From Chromobacterium subtsugae (GTDB taxonomy: Bacteria > Pseudomonadota > Gammaproteobacteria > Burkholderiales > Chromobacteriaceae): a stretch of DNA of 64,000 nucleotides. Both the position numbers and the translations under genes were made by a program. The notes under the pieces were generated by a model. It did not search any database. It was given only the letters and a program-made list of their open reading frames with translations, and was not told the DNA's origin. Below are positions 36,292 through 46,260 of the stretch, in pieces (positions within the stretch are counted from its first letter, which is position 1; each line of letters starts with the position of its first letter). The DNA lies in assembly GCF_001676875.1 (NCBI RefSeq), contig NZ_JYKA01000002.1, positions 310,001 to 374,000 of the forward strand, written 5' to 3'.

Positions 36292-38280
36292 ATGGTTACC
36301 CGCACCGAGCTTGCCAACGCCATCCGCTTCCTCTCCATGGACGCCGTGGAAAAAGCCAAATCCGGCCACCCCGGCGCCCCGATGGGCATGGCGGACATCG
36401 CCGAAGTCCTGTGGCGCGATCACCTGAAGCACAACCCGGCCAACCCGTCCTGGGCCGACCGCGACCGCTTCGTACTCTCCAACGGCCACGGCTCGATGCT
36501 GATCTACAGCCTGCTGCACCTGACCGGCTACGATCTCTCCATCGACGACCTCAAGAATTTCCGCCAGCTGCACAGCAAGACCCCGGGCCACCCGGAATAC
36601 GGCTACGCGCCGGGCGTGGAAACCACCACCGGCCCGCTGGGCCAGGGCATCACCAACGCCGTCGGCTTCGCGCTGGCGGAAAAAATGCTGGCCGCCCAGT
36701 TCAACCGCGACGGCCATCAAATCGTCGACCACCACACCTACGCCTTCCTCGGCGACGGCTGCCTGATGGAAGGCATCAGCCACGAGGCGTGCTCGCTGGC
36801 CGGCACCTGGGGCCTGAACAAGCTGATCGCCTTCTGGGACGACAACGGCATCTCCATCGACGGCCATGTCGAAGGCTGGTTCAGCGACGACACCCCGGCC
36901 CGCTTCGAAGCCTACGGCTGGCAAGTGATCCGCAACGTCAACGGCCATGATCCGGTGGAAGTGGCCACCGCCATCGCCACCGCCAAGAAGAGCGCCGGCA
37001 AGCCGACGCTGATCTGCTGCAAAACCACCATCGGCTTCGGCGCGCCCACCAAGCAGGGCAGCCACGACTGCCATGGCGCGCCGCTGGGCGCCGCCGAAAT
37101 CGCCGCCGCGCGCGAAGGCCTGAAGTGGCCGCACGCGCCGTTCGAAATTCCGGCCGAGATCTACGCCGAATGGAACGCCCGCGACCAGGGCGCGGCCGCC
37201 GAAGCCCAATGGAACCAGCGCTTCGACGCCTACCGCGCCGCCCACCCGCAGCTGGCCGCCGAGTTCGAGCGCCGCATGGCGGGCGAGCTGCCGGCCGGCT
37301 GGCACGAGACGCTGAACGCCGCGCTGGCCAAGATCAGCGACGCCGCCCAGACCGTGGCCACCCGCAAGGCCAGCCAGATCGCGCTGGAAGCGCTGTCGCC
37401 GTCCCTGCCGGAATTCGTCGGCGGCTCCGCCGACCTGACCGGCTCCAACCTGACCAATTGGTCCGGCAGCAAGTGGATAGACGGCGAAGGCAACGGCAAT
37501 TACATCAGCTACGGCGTGCGCGAGTTCGGCATGGCCGCCATCATCAACGGCATGACGCTGCACGGCGGCCTGCGCCCGTACGGCGGCACCTTCCTGATGT
37601 TCAGCGAATACGCCCGCAACGCGCTGCGCATGGCGTCGCTGATGAAGATCAATCCGATCTTCGTGTTCACCCACGATTCGATCGGCCTGGGCGAAGACGG
37701 TCCCACCCACCAGCCGGTGGAGCAAGTGGCCACCCTGCGCTACATCCCCAACCACCACACCTGGCGTCCGTGCGACACCAGCGAAACCGCGGTGGCCTGG
37801 GCGCATGCGATCGAACAGAAAACCACGCCCAGCAGCCTGATCCTCAGCCGCCAGAACCTGCCCTTCGTCGCCCGCGACGAGCGCCAGCTGGCCGACATCC
37901 GCAAGGGCGGCTACGTGCTGCGCGACGCCGCAGGCGCCCGCGCCGTGCTGATCGCCACCGGCTCCGAAGTGGAGCTGGCGCTGAAGGCGCAGGAAGCGCT
38001 GGCGGCCGAAGGCGTCGCGGTGCGCGTGGTGTCGATGCCTTGCACCAACGTGTTCGACGCCCAGGACAAGGCCTGGCAGCACAGCGTGCTGCCGGCGGGC
38101 CTGCCGCGCGTGGCCATCGAAGCCGGCCACCCGGACTTCTGGCACAAATACGTCGGCCTGGACGGCGCGGTGGTCGGCATGGCCACCTTCGGCGAATCCG
38201 CGCCGGCCGGCCAGCTGTTCAAGGAATTCGGCTTCACCGTGGAAAACGTGGTCGCCAAGACCCGCTCCGTGATACGCTAA
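36292..38280 (+). CDS. tkt: Transketolase
   Basis: This 662-residue cytosolic thiamine-diphosphate enzyme of the pentose phosphate pathway transfers two-carbon units between sugar phosphates. It contains the family N-terminus [20 protein letters not shown], the TPP/Mg site [10 protein letters not shown] and the catalytic glutamate in GVREFGMAA (~residue 409). The PTHQPVEQ substrate loop and a C-terminal Rossmann-like domain are present. Length is standard. It heads the carbon block with gap, pgk and fba, but its own terminator separates it from gap. Confidence 0.98.
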   Translation: MVTRTELANAIRFLSMDAVEKAKSGHPGAPMGMADIAEVLWRDHLKHNPANPSWADRDRFVLSNGHGSMLIYSLLHLTGYDLSIDDLKNFRQLHSKTPGHPEYGYAPGVETTTGPLGQGITNAVGFALAEKMLAAQFNRDGHQIVDHHTYAFLGDGCLMEGISHEACSLAGTWGLNKLIAFWDDNGISIDGHVEGWFSDDTPARFEAYGWQVIRNVNGHDPVEVATAIATAKKSAGKPTLICCKTTIGFGAPTKQGSHDCHGAPLGAAEIAAAREGLKWPHAPFEIPAEIYAEWNARDQGAAAEAQWNQRFDAYRAAHPQLAAEFERRMAGELPAGWHETLNAALAKISDAAQTVATRKASQIALEALSPSLPEFVGGSADLTGSNLTNWSGSKWIDGEGNGNYISYGVREFGMAAIINGMTLHGGLRPYGGTFLMFSEYARNALRMASLMKINPIFVFTHDSIGLGEDGPTHQPVEQVATLRYIPNHHTWRPCDTSETAVAWAHAIEQKTTPSSLILSRQNLPFVARDERQLADIRKGGYVLRDAAGARAVLIATGSEVELALKAQEALAAEGVAVRVVSMPCTNVFDAQDKAWQHSVLPAGLPRVAIEAGHPDFWHKYVGLDGAVVGMATFGESAPAGQLFKEFGFTVENVVAKTRSVIR

Positions 38281-38290
38281 GCCAGCAATC

Positions 38291-38322
38291 AGGCCATCGC
38301 GGCGACGCGATGGCCTTTTTTT
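38291..38322 (+). terminator. Terminator after tkt
   Basis: AGGCCATCGC (38291-38300) pairs with GCGATGGCCT (38307-38316), followed by seven T. A canonical intrinsic terminator 10 bases past the stop. Confidence 0.92.
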
Positions 38323-38376
38323 CGCCACACCATGTAGTCGCCGCACTACAAAAGTTTTACCGGGAGACCCTGTAGC

Positions 38377-39387
38377 ATGACCATCCGCCTCGCCATCAAC
38401 GGTTACGGTCGCATTGGCCGCCAGGTTTTGCGCGCCATCTATGAAAACAAGTTGCACGACGATTTCACGGTAGTGGCGGTCAACGCCTCCGGCGACCTTG
38501 GCATCAACGCGCACCTGACCCAGTTCGACACCGTGCATGGCCGCTTTCCCGGCAGCGTGGAGCAGGATGAGCGCCACCTGATCCTCAACGGCGACAAGAT
38601 TCCGTTCTTCAGCACCCGCAACCCGGCCGAGCTGCCGTGGAAGGAACTGGACGTGGACCTGGTGCTGGAGTGCACCGGCGCCTTCACCAGCAAGGAAAAG
38701 TGCCAGGCCCACATCGACGCCGGCGCCAAGAAGGTGCTGATCTCGGCCCCGGGCGGCGACGATGTCGACGCCACCATCGTCTACGGCGTCAACCACGACA
38801 CGCTGAAGCCGGAAATGACCGTGGTGTCCAACGCCAGCTGCACCACCAACTGCCTGGCGCCGGTGGCCAAGGCGCTGAACGACGCGATCGGCATCAAGAA
38901 GGGCCTGATGACCACCATCCACGCCTTCACCAACGACCAGGTGCTGACCGACGTCAAGCACAAGGACCTGCGCCGCGCCCGCTCCGCCACCGACAACATG
39001 ATCCCCACCAAGACCGGCGCCGCCAAGGCCGTCGGCCTGGTGCTGCCGGAACTGAAAGGCCGGCTGGACGGCTTCTCGGTGCGGGTGCCCACCATCAACG
39101 TTTCGCTGGTGGACCTCACCTTCACCGCCAGCCGCGACACCAGCAAGGACGAGGTCAACGACATCCTCAAGGCCGCGTCCGAAGGCGGCATGCAGGGCAT
39201 CCTGGGCTACAACACGCTGCCGCTGGTTTCCGGCGACTTCAACCACACCGACGAAGCCTCCACCTTCGACTCCACGCTGACCAAGGTCACCGGCGGCAAT
39301 ATGGTGAAGGTGCTGGCCTGGTACGACAACGAGTGGGGTTTCAGCTGCCAGATGCTGCGCACCGCGCGCGCGATGTTCCGCTGCTGA
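38377..39387 (+). CDS. gap: Type I glyceraldehyde-3-phosphate dehydrogenase, GapB-like
   Basis: This 336-residue cytosolic tetrameric enzyme has the catalytic cysteine in [12 protein letters not shown] (C155). The coenzyme region reads [11 protein letters not shown]: the aspartate that NAD-specific GapA enzymes use to bind the adenosine ribose is replaced by Ala37. The catalytic-loop region [19 protein letters not shown] also resembles B. subtilis GapB rather than GapA (YTGDQMILDGPHRKG). It may therefore prefer NADP and serve gluconeogenesis or NADPH supply; this is inference. RBS CGGGAGA. It is followed by a zinc-ribbon protein and pgk. Confidence 0.95.
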   Translation: MTIRLAINGYGRIGRQVLRAIYENKLHDDFTVVAVNASGDLGINAHLTQFDTVHGRFPGSVEQDERHLILNGDKIPFFSTRNPAELPWKELDVDLVLECTGAFTSKEKCQAHIDAGAKKVLISAPGGDDVDATIVYGVNHDTLKPEMTVVSNASCTTNCLAPVAKALNDAIGIKKGLMTTIHAFTNDQVLTDVKHKDLRRARSATDNMIPTKTGAAKAVGLVLPELKGRLDGFSVRVPTINVSLVDLTFTASRDTSKDEVNDILKAASEGGMQGILGYNTLPLVSGDFNHTDEASTFDSTLTKVTGGNMVKVLAWYDNEWGFSCQMLRTARAMFRC

Positions 39388-39580
39388 GTCCGGAATCAGG
39401 CGCGCATGGCGACGGGGCGAGCGGCTGTTATGCCATTCGCCCTGTTGTTTTGTTACATAAAGCGCGCATGAAATTTGATTGGTGTTAAAGTTGCGCCGTC
39501 GTTTCGGCATACACTTGCCAACAGGGCCCGCCATCCCGCGCCAGGCGGCCGGCCCCCCGGACACTGAGATGGAGAACGCG

Positions 39581-40666
39581 ATGCAGCAAGGGCAGGCCTT
39601 GTCCCGGCCGGAAAAAATGGTTCGCCTGGCCTCGTGGCTGGTGGCGCTGGTATTCGCCGCGCTGCTGGCCGGCCTCGGCGAACTGGTGATCCGCGACCTG
39701 TTCTACCTGCCGGCAGGCGGGCCGCCGCAACAGGAAGCTTTCCGACAGCGCATCGGGCTGGACCCGCTGAAACGGCAGCAGGAACAGCTGCAGCGGCAAA
39801 CCGAAGCGCAGCGCGCCGAACAAGAGAAGCTCGCCGCCACCCGCGGCCAGCTGGAGCGCAGCTACCAGACCCAGCGCCAGGGACTGGACAACTGGCTGGC
39901 CAGCCGCGCCGCCACCGCCGATGCCGGCCAGAGCGGCGAGGTGGTGCGACGCGCGCGCGCGCTGGACGCGCTGCAGGCGCAGATCCTGCAATGGCAGCAG
40001 AAAGAAGACCAGGCCAGCTCCGGCCTGCTGGCGCTGGCGCAACGGCAACAGACGCTGCAAGCCCAGGTCGACCGGTTGGAGCAACAAGCCGGCGAGCAAT
40101 ACCAGCAGGCCAGCGACCGCTTCGAGTTGAAAGTGTTCGCGCTGCGGCTGGTGGTGATCCTGCCGCTGCTGCTCTTGGGCGTGTGGCTGTTCCTGCGCTA
40201 CCGCGCCCACCGCTACTGGTTCTTCGTCTACGGCTTCGGCCTGTTCGCCCTGTTCGCCTTCTTCGTCGAGCTGCTGCCCTATCTGCCCAGCTTCGGCGGC
40301 TATGTGCGCTTCCTGGTCGGCATCGCGCTCACCGTGTTCGCCGGCATGCGCATGATCCAGGCCTTCCAGCGCTACGCCGAGAAAAAACGCGCGGAGCTGC
40401 AGCAAAGCCAGGGCCAGCGCGCCGGCCGCATCGCCTACGCCAAGGCGCTGCTGTCCTATCAGAAGCGCAGCTGCCCGTCGTGCGACCATCAATACAATAT
40501 CGCCGGCGACGACGCCGACTACTGCATCCATTGCGGCCTGCAGCTGTTCCGCGTCTGCGCCTGCGGCGCGCGCAATTTCGCCTTTTTCCCGTTCTGCAAG
40601 AAATGCGGCGGCGCCGTGACCCGGCCCGCCGCCTTGCCCGATCATCCCGCATCCAAACCCGAGTGA
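39581..40666 (+). CDS. Membrane protein with coiled coil and double zinc ribbon
   Basis: This 361-residue protein is not a recognised named family. TM1 is at ~15-37. A long Gln/Arg/Glu-rich coiled coil (~48-180) follows, then a cluster of hydrophobic helices (~183-265). The cytosolic tail carries two zinc-ribbon-like sites, CPSC...CIHC and CACG...CKKC (~residues 304-345). The ATG at 39581 has GGAG eight bases upstream; an in-frame ATG at 39569 is less supported. It ends eight bases before the pgk start, so it is probably cotranscribed with pgk between gap and pgk. Function unknown: possibly a membrane scaffold or a regulator of the adjacent enzymes. Confidence 0.7.
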   Translation: MQQGQALSRPEKMVRLASWLVALVFAALLAGLGELVIRDLFYLPAGGPPQQEAFRQRIGLDPLKRQQEQLQRQTEAQRAEQEKLAATRGQLERSYQTQRQGLDNWLASRAATADAGQSGEVVRRARALDALQAQILQWQQKEDQASSGLLALAQRQQTLQAQVDRLEQQAGEQYQQASDRFELKVFALRLVVILPLLLLGVWLFLRYRAHRYWFFVYGFGLFALFAFFVELLPYLPSFGGYVRFLVGIALTVFAGMRMIQAFQRYAEKKRAELQQSQGQRAGRIAYAKALLSYQKRSCPSCDHQYNIAGDDADYCIHCGLQLFRVCACGARNFAFFPFCKKCGGAVTRPAALPDHPASKPE

Positions 40667-40674
40667 GTGAAACG

Positions 40675-41850
40675 ATGAAATTCAACAAACTCTCCGAACA
40701 GAACCTTGCCGGCAAGCGCGTGCTGATCCGCGTCGACATGAACGTGCCGCTGAAAAACGGCGTGATCGGCGACGACACCCGCATCCGCGCCAGCCTGCCG
40801 TCGATCGAGCTGTGCCTGCAAGCCGGCGCCGGCGTGATGCTGATGACCCACCTGGGCCGTCCGACCGAAGGCGAGCCGAAGCCGGAAGACAGCCTGGCGC
40901 CGGTGGTGGAGCGCCTGTCCAGCCTGCTGGGCAAGCCGGTGCGGCTGGTAGCCGACTGGCAGGCCGGCGTGCCGCTCGCCGCCGGCGAGGTGGTGATGCT
41001 GGAAAACATCCGCCTGAACAAAGGCGAAAAGAAGAACAGCGCCGAGCTGGGCCGCGCCTACGCCGCGCTGTGCGACGTGTTCGTCAACGACGCCTTCGGC
41101 ACCGCCCACCGCGCCGAGGCCTCCACCCACGCGGTGGCGCAGTTCGCCCCGCTCGCCTGCGCCGGCGTGCTGCTGTCGGCCGAGCTGGACGCGCTGTCCA
41201 AGGCGCTGCTGGCGCCGGCCCGCCCGCTGGTGGCCATCGTCGCCGGCTCCAAGGTGTCGACCAAGCTGACCATCCTGGAGGCGCTGGCCGACAAGGTGGA
41301 CCAGCTGATCGTCGGCGGCGGCATCGCCAACACCTTCCTGCTGGCCGAAGGCAAGGCCATCGGCAAATCGCTGGCCGAGGCCGACCTGGTCGAAGACGCC
41401 AAGCGCGTCATCGCCAAGATCCGCGCCCGCGGCGGCGACGTGCCGCTGCCCACCGACGTGGTCTGCGCGACCGAATTCGCCGAAACCGCCGCCGCGGCCA
41501 CCAAGAACGTGGCCGAGGTGAGCGCCGACGACATGATTCTGGACATCGGGCCGGATTCCGCCAAAGAGCTGGCCGGCATCATCGCCCAGGCCGGCACCGT
41601 CGTGTGGAACGGCCCGGTCGGCGTGTTCGAGTTCGACCAGTTCGGCAACGGCACCAAGACGCTGGCCCAGGCCATCGCCCAATCCAAGGCGTTCTCTATC
41701 GCCGGCGGCGGCGACACGCTGGCGGCCATCGCCAAGTACGGCATCACCGGCGACATCGGCTACATCTCCACCGGCGGCGGCGCCTTCCTGGAATTCCTGG
41801 AAGGCAAGCAGCTGCCGGCGGTGGCCATCCTGGCCGAGCGCGCGCAGTAA
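40675..41850 (+). CDS. pgk: Phosphoglycerate kinase
   Basis: This 391-residue monomeric two-domain cytosolic enzyme makes ATP from 1,3-bisphosphoglycerate. Substrate-binding [11 protein letters not shown] and [17 protein letters not shown], hinge-flanking [17 protein letters not shown], and the nucleotide-loop [15 protein letters not shown] are all present. The start ATG 40675 gives [16 protein letters not shown], the family N-terminus. It belongs to the carbon block downstream of gap. Confidence 0.98.
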   Translation: MKFNKLSEQNLAGKRVLIRVDMNVPLKNGVIGDDTRIRASLPSIELCLQAGAGVMLMTHLGRPTEGEPKPEDSLAPVVERLSSLLGKPVRLVADWQAGVPLAAGEVVMLENIRLNKGEKKNSAELGRAYAALCDVFVNDAFGTAHRAEASTHAVAQFAPLACAGVLLSAELDALSKALLAPARPLVAIVAGSKVSTKLTILEALADKVDQLIVGGGIANTFLLAEGKAIGKSLAEADLVEDAKRVIAKIRARGGDVPLPTDVVCATEFAETAAAATKNVAEVSADDMILDIGPDSAKELAGIIAQAGTVVWNGPVGVFEFDQFGNGTKTLAQAIAQSKAFSIAGGGDTLAAIAKYGITGDIGYISTGGGAFLEFLEGKQLPAVAILAERAQ

Positions 41851-41956
41851 GGAAAACTACCCATGCCGCGGCCGGCCTGCGCGCCGGCCCAGGATGGGCG
41901 ATAATCGCAAGGTCGGAATCCTACCGGCGGATGCCCGCGACAACCGAGGAGAAATG

Positions 41957-42586
41957 ATGCCGCTGCACACCTGGCTGATGTTCATCACCACCATGTTTTT
42001 CGTGTCCGCCACGCCCGGCCCCAACATGCTGCTGGCGATGACCCACGGCATCCATTACGGCGTGCGCCGCACGCTGATGACCTGCTTCGGCCTGATGAGC
42101 GCGCTGGGCCTGCTGATGCTGGCCTCGGTGGCCGGGCTGGGCGCGGTGCTGGCCACCTCGGAAGTGCTGTTCTCCGCCATCAAGTACGCCGGCGCGGTAT
42201 ACCTGGTGTATCTGGGCGTGAAAACCTGGCGCAGCCCGCCGCAACCGGTGGCCGAACTGCGCGAGGACGCCGCCGGCCAGCACGGCCCCTGGGCGCTGTA
42301 CCGCCGCGGCTTCCTGGTGGCGATGAGCAACCCCAAGGCGCTGATCTTCTTCGCCGCGCTGTTCCCGCAATTCATGGACACCCACCAGCCCCAGGGGCCG
42401 CAGCTGGCCATCCTGGCGCTGTCGTTCTTCGTGATCGAGTCGAGCTGGCAACTGACCTACGCCAGCAGCGGCGCCAAGCTGGCGGGCTGGATGAACAGCG
42501 CGCGCCGGCTGAAGCTGGTCAACCGCTTCAGCGGCGGCGCCTTCGTCGGCGCCGGCGTGCTGCTGACCAGCCTGTCGCGTCAATAG
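41957..42586 (+). CDS. LysE/RhtB family amino acid exporter
   Basis: This 209-residue inner-membrane protein has six predicted helices. The LysE/RhtB signature is at the N-terminus ([22 protein letters not shown]), followed by [19 protein letters not shown] and [21 protein letters not shown]. Family members export amino acids such as homoserine, threonine or lysine; the substrate here is unknown. ATG 41957 has the better ribosome-site spacing; an adjacent ATG at 41954 is possible. It sits between pgk and fba where pyk is found in many relatives. Confidence 0.9.
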   Translation: MPLHTWLMFITTMFFVSATPGPNMLLAMTHGIHYGVRRTLMTCFGLMSALGLLMLASVAGLGAVLATSEVLFSAIKYAGAVYLVYLGVKTWRSPPQPVAELREDAAGQHGPWALYRRGFLVAMSNPKALIFFAALFPQFMDTHQPQGPQLAILALSFFVIESSWQLTYASSGAKLAGWMNSARRLKLVNRFSGGAFVGAGVLLTSLSRQ

Positions 42587-42669
42587 TTTCGGCGGCCGGC
42601 GATACGCCAGCCGCTTCATTTTTTTGCAAACAAGCTTCGCCGCCGGCGAAGCCCATGAGGGAGAATTTC

Positions 42670-43734
42670 ATGGCACTCGTTTCTATGCGTCAGCTGCTGG
42701 ACCACGCTGCCGAGTACAGCTACGGCCTGCCGGCCTTCAACGTCAACAACCTGGAGCAAATGCGCGCCATCATGGAAGCCGCCGACAAGGTCGACGCGCC
42801 GGTGATCGTGCAGGCTTCGGCCGGCGCCCGCAAATACGCCGGCGCGCCCTTCCTGCGCCACATGATTCTGGCGGCGGTGGAAGAATTCCCGCACATCCCG
42901 GTGGTGATGCACCAGGACCACGGCACCAGCCCCGACGTCTGCCAGCGCTCGATCCAGCTGGGCTTCTCGTCGGTGATGATGGACGGCTCGCTGAAATCCG
43001 ATGGCAAGACCCCGGCCGACTACGGCTACAACGTCGACGTCACCCGCACCGTGGTCAACTTCGCCCACGCCTGCGGCGTGTCGGTGGAAGGCGAGATCGG
43101 CTGCCTGGGCAGCCTGGAAACCGGCATGGCCGGCGAGGAAGACGGCGTCGGCGCTGAAGGCGTGCTCGACCACAGCCAGCTGTTGACCGACCCGGAAGAA
43201 GCCGCCCGCTTCGTCAAGGACACCGGCGTGGACGCGCTGGCCATCGCCATCGGCACCAGCCACGGCGCCTACAAGTTCACCAAGAAGCCCACCGGCGACG
43301 TGCTGCGCATAGACCGCATCAAGGAAATCCACGCCCGCATCCCCAACACCCACCTGGTGATGCACGGCTCGTCCAGCGTGCCGCAGGAGTGGCTGCAAAT
43401 CATCAACGAATTCGGCGGCGACCTGGGCGAAACCTACGGCGTGCCGGTGGAAGAAATCGTCGAAGGCATCAAGCACGGCGTGCGCAAGGTCAATATCGAC
43501 ACCGACCTGCGCCTGGCCTCCACCGGCGCCATCCGCCGCTTCCTGGCGCAAAACCCGAAGGAATTCGACCCGCGCAAATACCTGAAGGTGTCCACCGACG
43601 CGATGCGCGACATCTGCATCGCCCGCTACGAAGCCTTCGGCGCCTGCGGCCAGGCCAGCAAGATCAAGGCCATCAATCTGGACACCATGGCCAATCTCTA
43701 CCTGAAAGGCCAGCTCGCGCAGATCGTGCGCTGA
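42670..43734 (+). CDS. fba: Class II fructose-bisphosphate aldolase, Calvin type
   Basis: This 354-residue Zn-dependent cytosolic enzyme reversibly condenses dihydroxyacetone phosphate and glyceraldehyde-3-phosphate. Zinc ligands lie in [10 protein letters not shown] and in the histidines of GTSHGAYKF and [29 protein letters not shown] and the phosphate-binding [13 protein letters not shown] are intact. Length and sequence match the Calvin-cycle subtype. GAGGGA precedes the ATG at 42670, which is preferred over one at 42655. It is the last gene of the carbon block. Confidence 0.97.
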   Translation: MALVSMRQLLDHAAEYSYGLPAFNVNNLEQMRAIMEAADKVDAPVIVQASAGARKYAGAPFLRHMILAAVEEFPHIPVVMHQDHGTSPDVCQRSIQLGFSSVMMDGSLKSDGKTPADYGYNVDVTRTVVNFAHACGVSVEGEIGCLGSLETGMAGEEDGVGAEGVLDHSQLLTDPEEAARFVKDTGVDALAIAIGTSHGAYKFTKKPTGDVLRIDRIKEIHARIPNTHLVMHGSSSVPQEWLQIINEFGGDLGETYGVPVEEIVEGIKHGVRKVNIDTDLRLASTGAIRRFLAQNPKEFDPRKYLKVSTDAMRDICIARYEAFGACGQASKIKAINLDTMANLYLKGQLAQIVR

Positions 43735-43786
43735 GCCCGCCCGGCGATGAATGCCGCCGCGGTTTGTAGGGCTATTGTAAAAAGCC

Positions 43787-43815
43787 TTGCGGCGCGCGGC
43801 GCTTGCTGCAATAAT
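43787..43815 (+). promoter_or_regulatory. Sigma-70 promoter of a short transcript
   Basis: TTGCGG (43787-43792) and AATAAT (43810-43815) are separated by exactly 17 bases in the fba 3' flank. It predicts initiation near 43822, ~120 bases before a canonical terminator. Confidence 0.6.
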
Positions 43816-43821
43816 TCATTT

Positions 43822-43940
43822 GTCATTTCAGGAAAGGGTTTCGCATGACATCTTTGCTCGCCCCGCCGCGCTCAAGCCAGCCGCCGCGGCAAGCGAAAGC
43901 CATGCTTTCTGCCCGACCCGCCGTCCAGGCGGGTTTTTTT
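43822..43940 (+). ncRNA. Candidate small RNA or leader-peptide transcript
   Basis: A unit of ~119 bases runs from the predicted start near 43822 to an intrinsic terminator. Internal hairpins include AAAGC-CAT-GCTTT (43896-43908). It also holds AGGAAAGG followed by an ATG at 43845 that opens a 44-codon frame (MTSLLAPPRSSQPPRQAKAM..., stop at 43977-43979) running through the terminator, so a leader-peptide/attenuator arrangement is an alternative. The peptide has no obvious regulatory codon run apart from prolines. The next gene starts at 44010. No match to a known RNA family is recognised. Confidence 0.5.
43916..43940 (+). terminator. Intrinsic terminator of the short transcript
   Basis: ACCCGCC (43916-43922) pairs with GGCGGGT (43928-43934) over GTCCA, followed by seven T. 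Very typical. Confidence 0.9.
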
Positions 43941-44009
43941 ATGCCCGCCCGCCAGCCGCCATCGGCGCGGCTATGCTGAATGGAGTGACATTCCCGAGGG
44001 AGAGCGGCG

Positions 44010-44885
44010 ATGTGGCGGTGGCTGCTGTTGCTTTGCCTGGCGCCGGCCGTCCTCGCGGCCGAGCCGATGCGCGTGGTGTACCCGGTCGGCGACAGCGCCG
44101 ACGCGTTCCGTTACGACGATATCCGCGAACTGCTGCGCGCCGCGCTGGACAAAACCGCCGACGCCTACGGCCCCTACACGCTGCAGCCCAGCGGCTGGCC
44201 GATGGACGAAGAGCGCTCGCTGGAAGAGCTGCGCCGCGGCCACGCCGTCAACGTCGCCTGGAGCTCCACCTCGGAAGCACGCGAGCTGAGCCTGCTGCCG
44301 GTGCGGGTGGACCTGCGCAAGGGGCTGCTCGGCTACCGCATCGCGCTGATAGACGGCAAGCGCCAGCCGGAATTCGACCAGGTGCATAGCCGCGCCGACC
44401 TCGGCCGCTTCCTGATCGGCCAGGGCAAGGGCTGGGGCGACATCAAGGTCTACCAGGCCGCCGCCTTGCGGGTCAGCACCGGCCGCTACGACATGCTGTT
44501 CGGCATGCTAAGCCAGCGCCGCTTCGACCTGCTGCCGCGCAGCGTGCTGGAGGTGTTCGACGAATACCGGCATTTCCACGGCAAATACCCGAATCTGGAG
44601 GTCGAGCAGCGCCTGCTGTTCTATTACCCGTGGCCCTACTACTTTTCCTGCAACCGCGACGATCCCGCGCTGACGGAACGCCTGCGGCTGGGACTTGCGC
44701 GGATGCGCGCCGACGGCAGCTTCGACGCCATCTTCTGGAAATACCACCGCGACGCGCTGCGCCAGGCGCGGATGAGCGAACGCCGGCTGATCCCGTTCGC
44801 CAATCCGCTGCTGCCGGACAGCGCGCCGCTGAACGACAAGTCGATGTGGTACGACCCCCTGCGCGACCGGCCGCCCAAACCCTAG
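44010..44885 (+). CDS. Periplasmic solute-binding-like protein, orphan
   Basis: This 291-residue exported protein has the signal peptide MWRWLLLLCLAPAVLAAE. The remainder resembles a family 3 solute-binding fold: RVVYPVGDSADAFRYDDIRELL, the VNVAWSSTSEARELSLLPVRVDLRKGLLGYRI N-lobe strand pattern, and AALRVSTGRYDMLFGMLSQRRFDLLPR. It has many aromatic residues (FYYPWPYYFS) and lacks transporter genes nearby. Similar proteins are often annotated as ABC amino acid binding proteins but may be sensors. RBS GAGGGAGAG. It lies after the short-transcript terminator and before moaD. Confidence 0.7.
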   Translation: MWRWLLLLCLAPAVLAAEPMRVVYPVGDSADAFRYDDIRELLRAALDKTADAYGPYTLQPSGWPMDEERSLEELRRGHAVNVAWSSTSEARELSLLPVRVDLRKGLLGYRIALIDGKRQPEFDQVHSRADLGRFLIGQGKGWGDIKVYQAAALRVSTGRYDMLFGMLSQRRFDLLPRSVLEVFDEYRHFHGKYPNLEVEQRLLFYYPWPYYFSCNRDDPALTERLRLGLARMRADGSFDAIFWKYHRDALRQARMSERRLIPFANPLLPDSAPLNDKSMWYDPLRDRPPKP

Positions 44886-44978
44886 GCCAGCGCCGGCATT
44901 GGCTGGCCGGCCCCGATTGCTTACACTAGCCCCATCGAGGCGCGGCCGCTGCCGGCCGCCTACAGGAAAGATCGCACG

Positions 44979-45230
44979 ATGCAATTGAACATGCTGTATT
45001 TCGCCCGGCTGCGCGACACGCTGGGGCTGGATTCGGAAACACTGGACAGCGAGGCCGCCACCGTGGCCGAGCTGCTGGCCGAGCTGCGCCAACGCGGCGG
45101 CGAGTGGGCGCGCGCGCTGGCGGCCGGGCAAACCTTCCGGGTGGCGGTCAACCAGGACATGGCGAGCGGCGACACCCCGCTGGCCGACGGCGACGAAGTG
45201 GCGGTATTTCCGCCGGTGACCGGAGGCTGA
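44979..45230 (+). CDS. moaD: Molybdopterin synthase sulfur carrier subunit
   Basis: This 83-residue ubiquitin-fold protein has the essential C-terminal Gly-Gly (FPPVTGG), which is thiocarboxylated to carry sulfur into molybdopterin. MLYFARLRDTLGLDSETL and VAVNQDMA...LADGDEVAVFPP are typical. It ends one base before moaE, forming the two-subunit molybdopterin synthase operon. moaC is not adjacent. Confidence 0.94.
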   Translation: MQLNMLYFARLRDTLGLDSETLDSEAATVAELLAELRQRGGEWARALAAGQTFRVAVNQDMASGDTPLADGDEVAVFPPVTGG

Positions 45231-45231
45231 C

Positions 45232-45714
45232 ATGACGATCAACCACATCCGGGTGCAGGCCGAGGCCTTCGACGTCGGCGCCGAGGTGCGGCGCTGGTCG
45301 GCCAACCCGGCCTGCGGCGCGGTGGTCAGCTTCACCGGCCTGGTCCGCGACTACGGCGACCGCCAGGACGTGGTGGCGCTGGAACTGGAGCATTACCCGG
45401 GCATGACGGAAAAGGCGCTGGCCGACATCGTCTGCGCGGCGCGCAAGCGCTGGTCGCTGAAGGGCGTGACGCTGATCCACCGCGTCGGCCGCCTGGCGCT
45501 GGGCGACCCCATCGTGCTGGTGGTGGCGGCCAGCAGCCACCGCAGCGACGCCTTCGAAGCCGCCTCCTTCCTGATGGACTATCTAAAGCAGCAGGCGCCG
45601 TTCTGGAAATGCGAGATCCTCGCCGACGGCAGCCGGCATTGGGTGGAGGCGCGCGACAGCGACGCCGAAGCCGCGACGCGCTGGGATGCCGGCGCGGCGG
45701 ACGCGTCCGCCTGA
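45232..45714 (+). CDS. moaE: Molybdopterin synthase catalytic subunit
   Basis: This 160-residue cytosolic subunit, with MoaD, converts precursor Z to molybdopterin. It contains AGAVVSFTG-type strand CGAVVSFTGLVRDYGD, the conserved LELEHYPGMTEKAL, and active-site LKQQAPFWKCEILADGSRHWVEA with the catalytic lysines. It starts one base after the moaD stop, so translation is coupled. Convergent with the thpR gene 16 bases away. Confidence 0.95.
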   Translation: MTINHIRVQAEAFDVGAEVRRWSANPACGAVVSFTGLVRDYGDRQDVVALELEHYPGMTEKALADIVCAARKRWSLKGVTLIHRVGRLALGDPIVLVVAASSHRSDAFEAASFLMDYLKQQAPFWKCEILADGSRHWVEARDSDAEAATRWDAGAADASA

Positions 45715-45730
45715 CCGAGACCTGCGCCGG

Positions 45731-46252
45731 CTAGCGAGCCGCGCCGCCGCGCCAACCGTCCAGGCGCTGGTAGCGCGCGCCGTCGGCACTCAGGCTGGAC
45801 GCGATCAGCGCCAGCTCGCGCAGCGCCAGCCGCAACGGCGGCACAGTCTGCGGCGGCAATGGCTGTCGCAGCTTGCGCAGCAGCGTCAGATGCGGCCGGA
45901 ACGGCTGCGCGTCCAGCCGCAGCCCCTGCGCGCGCAAATCCCGCCTGAGCGCCATCACCCAAGCCTGCAGCGCCGCGTCGGCCGCCGCGGGCGCGCACCA
46001 GCCTATTCCGCCTTCCCAGCTGCCCAGGCAATCCAGCGTCAGGCTGGCCGGCAGGTCCGCCGCCGCCCGCTCGGCGCAATCGGCGGCACGCTGCAGGGCC
46101 AGCGGGCCAAGCTCGCCCAGGAACGCCAGGGTCAGATGCAGCTGCGGCAAGGGCAGGCAACGGCCGCCAGCCTCGCGCTGCATCGCCCGCTGCCACTGCG
46201 CCAGCCGCGGCAGACAGCCGGGCGGCGGCAGACAGGCCAGGAAGACGCGCAT
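45731..46252 (-). CDS. thpR: RNA 2',3'-cyclic phosphodiesterase (ThpR/LigT)
   Basis: This 173-residue protein of the 2H phosphoesterase family has two HxT motifs, LPQLHLTLAFLG (~40-51) and FRPHLTLLRKL (~120-130), that form the symmetric active site. Family members hydrolyse RNA 2',3'-cyclic phosphates and can ligate tRNA halves in vitro; the biological role is unclear. The start ATG at 46252 follows the upstream response-regulator stop by eight bases, suggesting cotranscription with the pilT-pilU-regulator string. The open frame continues upstream but overlaps that gene. Confidence 0.88.
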   Translation of the reverse strand: MRVFLACLPPPGCLPRLAQWQRAMQREAGGRCLPLPQLHLTLAFLGELGPLALQRAADCAERAAADLPASLTLDCLGSWEGGIGWCAPAAADAALQAWVMALRRDLRAQGLRLDAQPFRPHLTLLRKLRQPLPPQTVPPLRLALRELALIASSLSADGARYQRLDGWRGGAAR

Positions 46253-46260
46253 GGGCCATT

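Noticed and set aside
39415-39442. Weak stem GGGCGA/TCGCCC after gap as a terminator
   Set aside because: Only a 6-bp stem with a 16-base loop and no proper T run; not counted.
36139-39564. 1141-codon open frame on the minus strand opposite tkt and gap
   Set aside because: It is antisense to two fully recognisable enzymes; its product is low-complexity (Gly/Ala/Arg/His/Val-rich) as expected from high-GC codon shadowing, with no known domain.
44885-44908. GGCCAGC/GCTGGCC repeat after the 44010 gene
   Set aside because: It begins at the gene's stop codon, has a 10-base loop and no T tract; could be chance in high-GC DNA.
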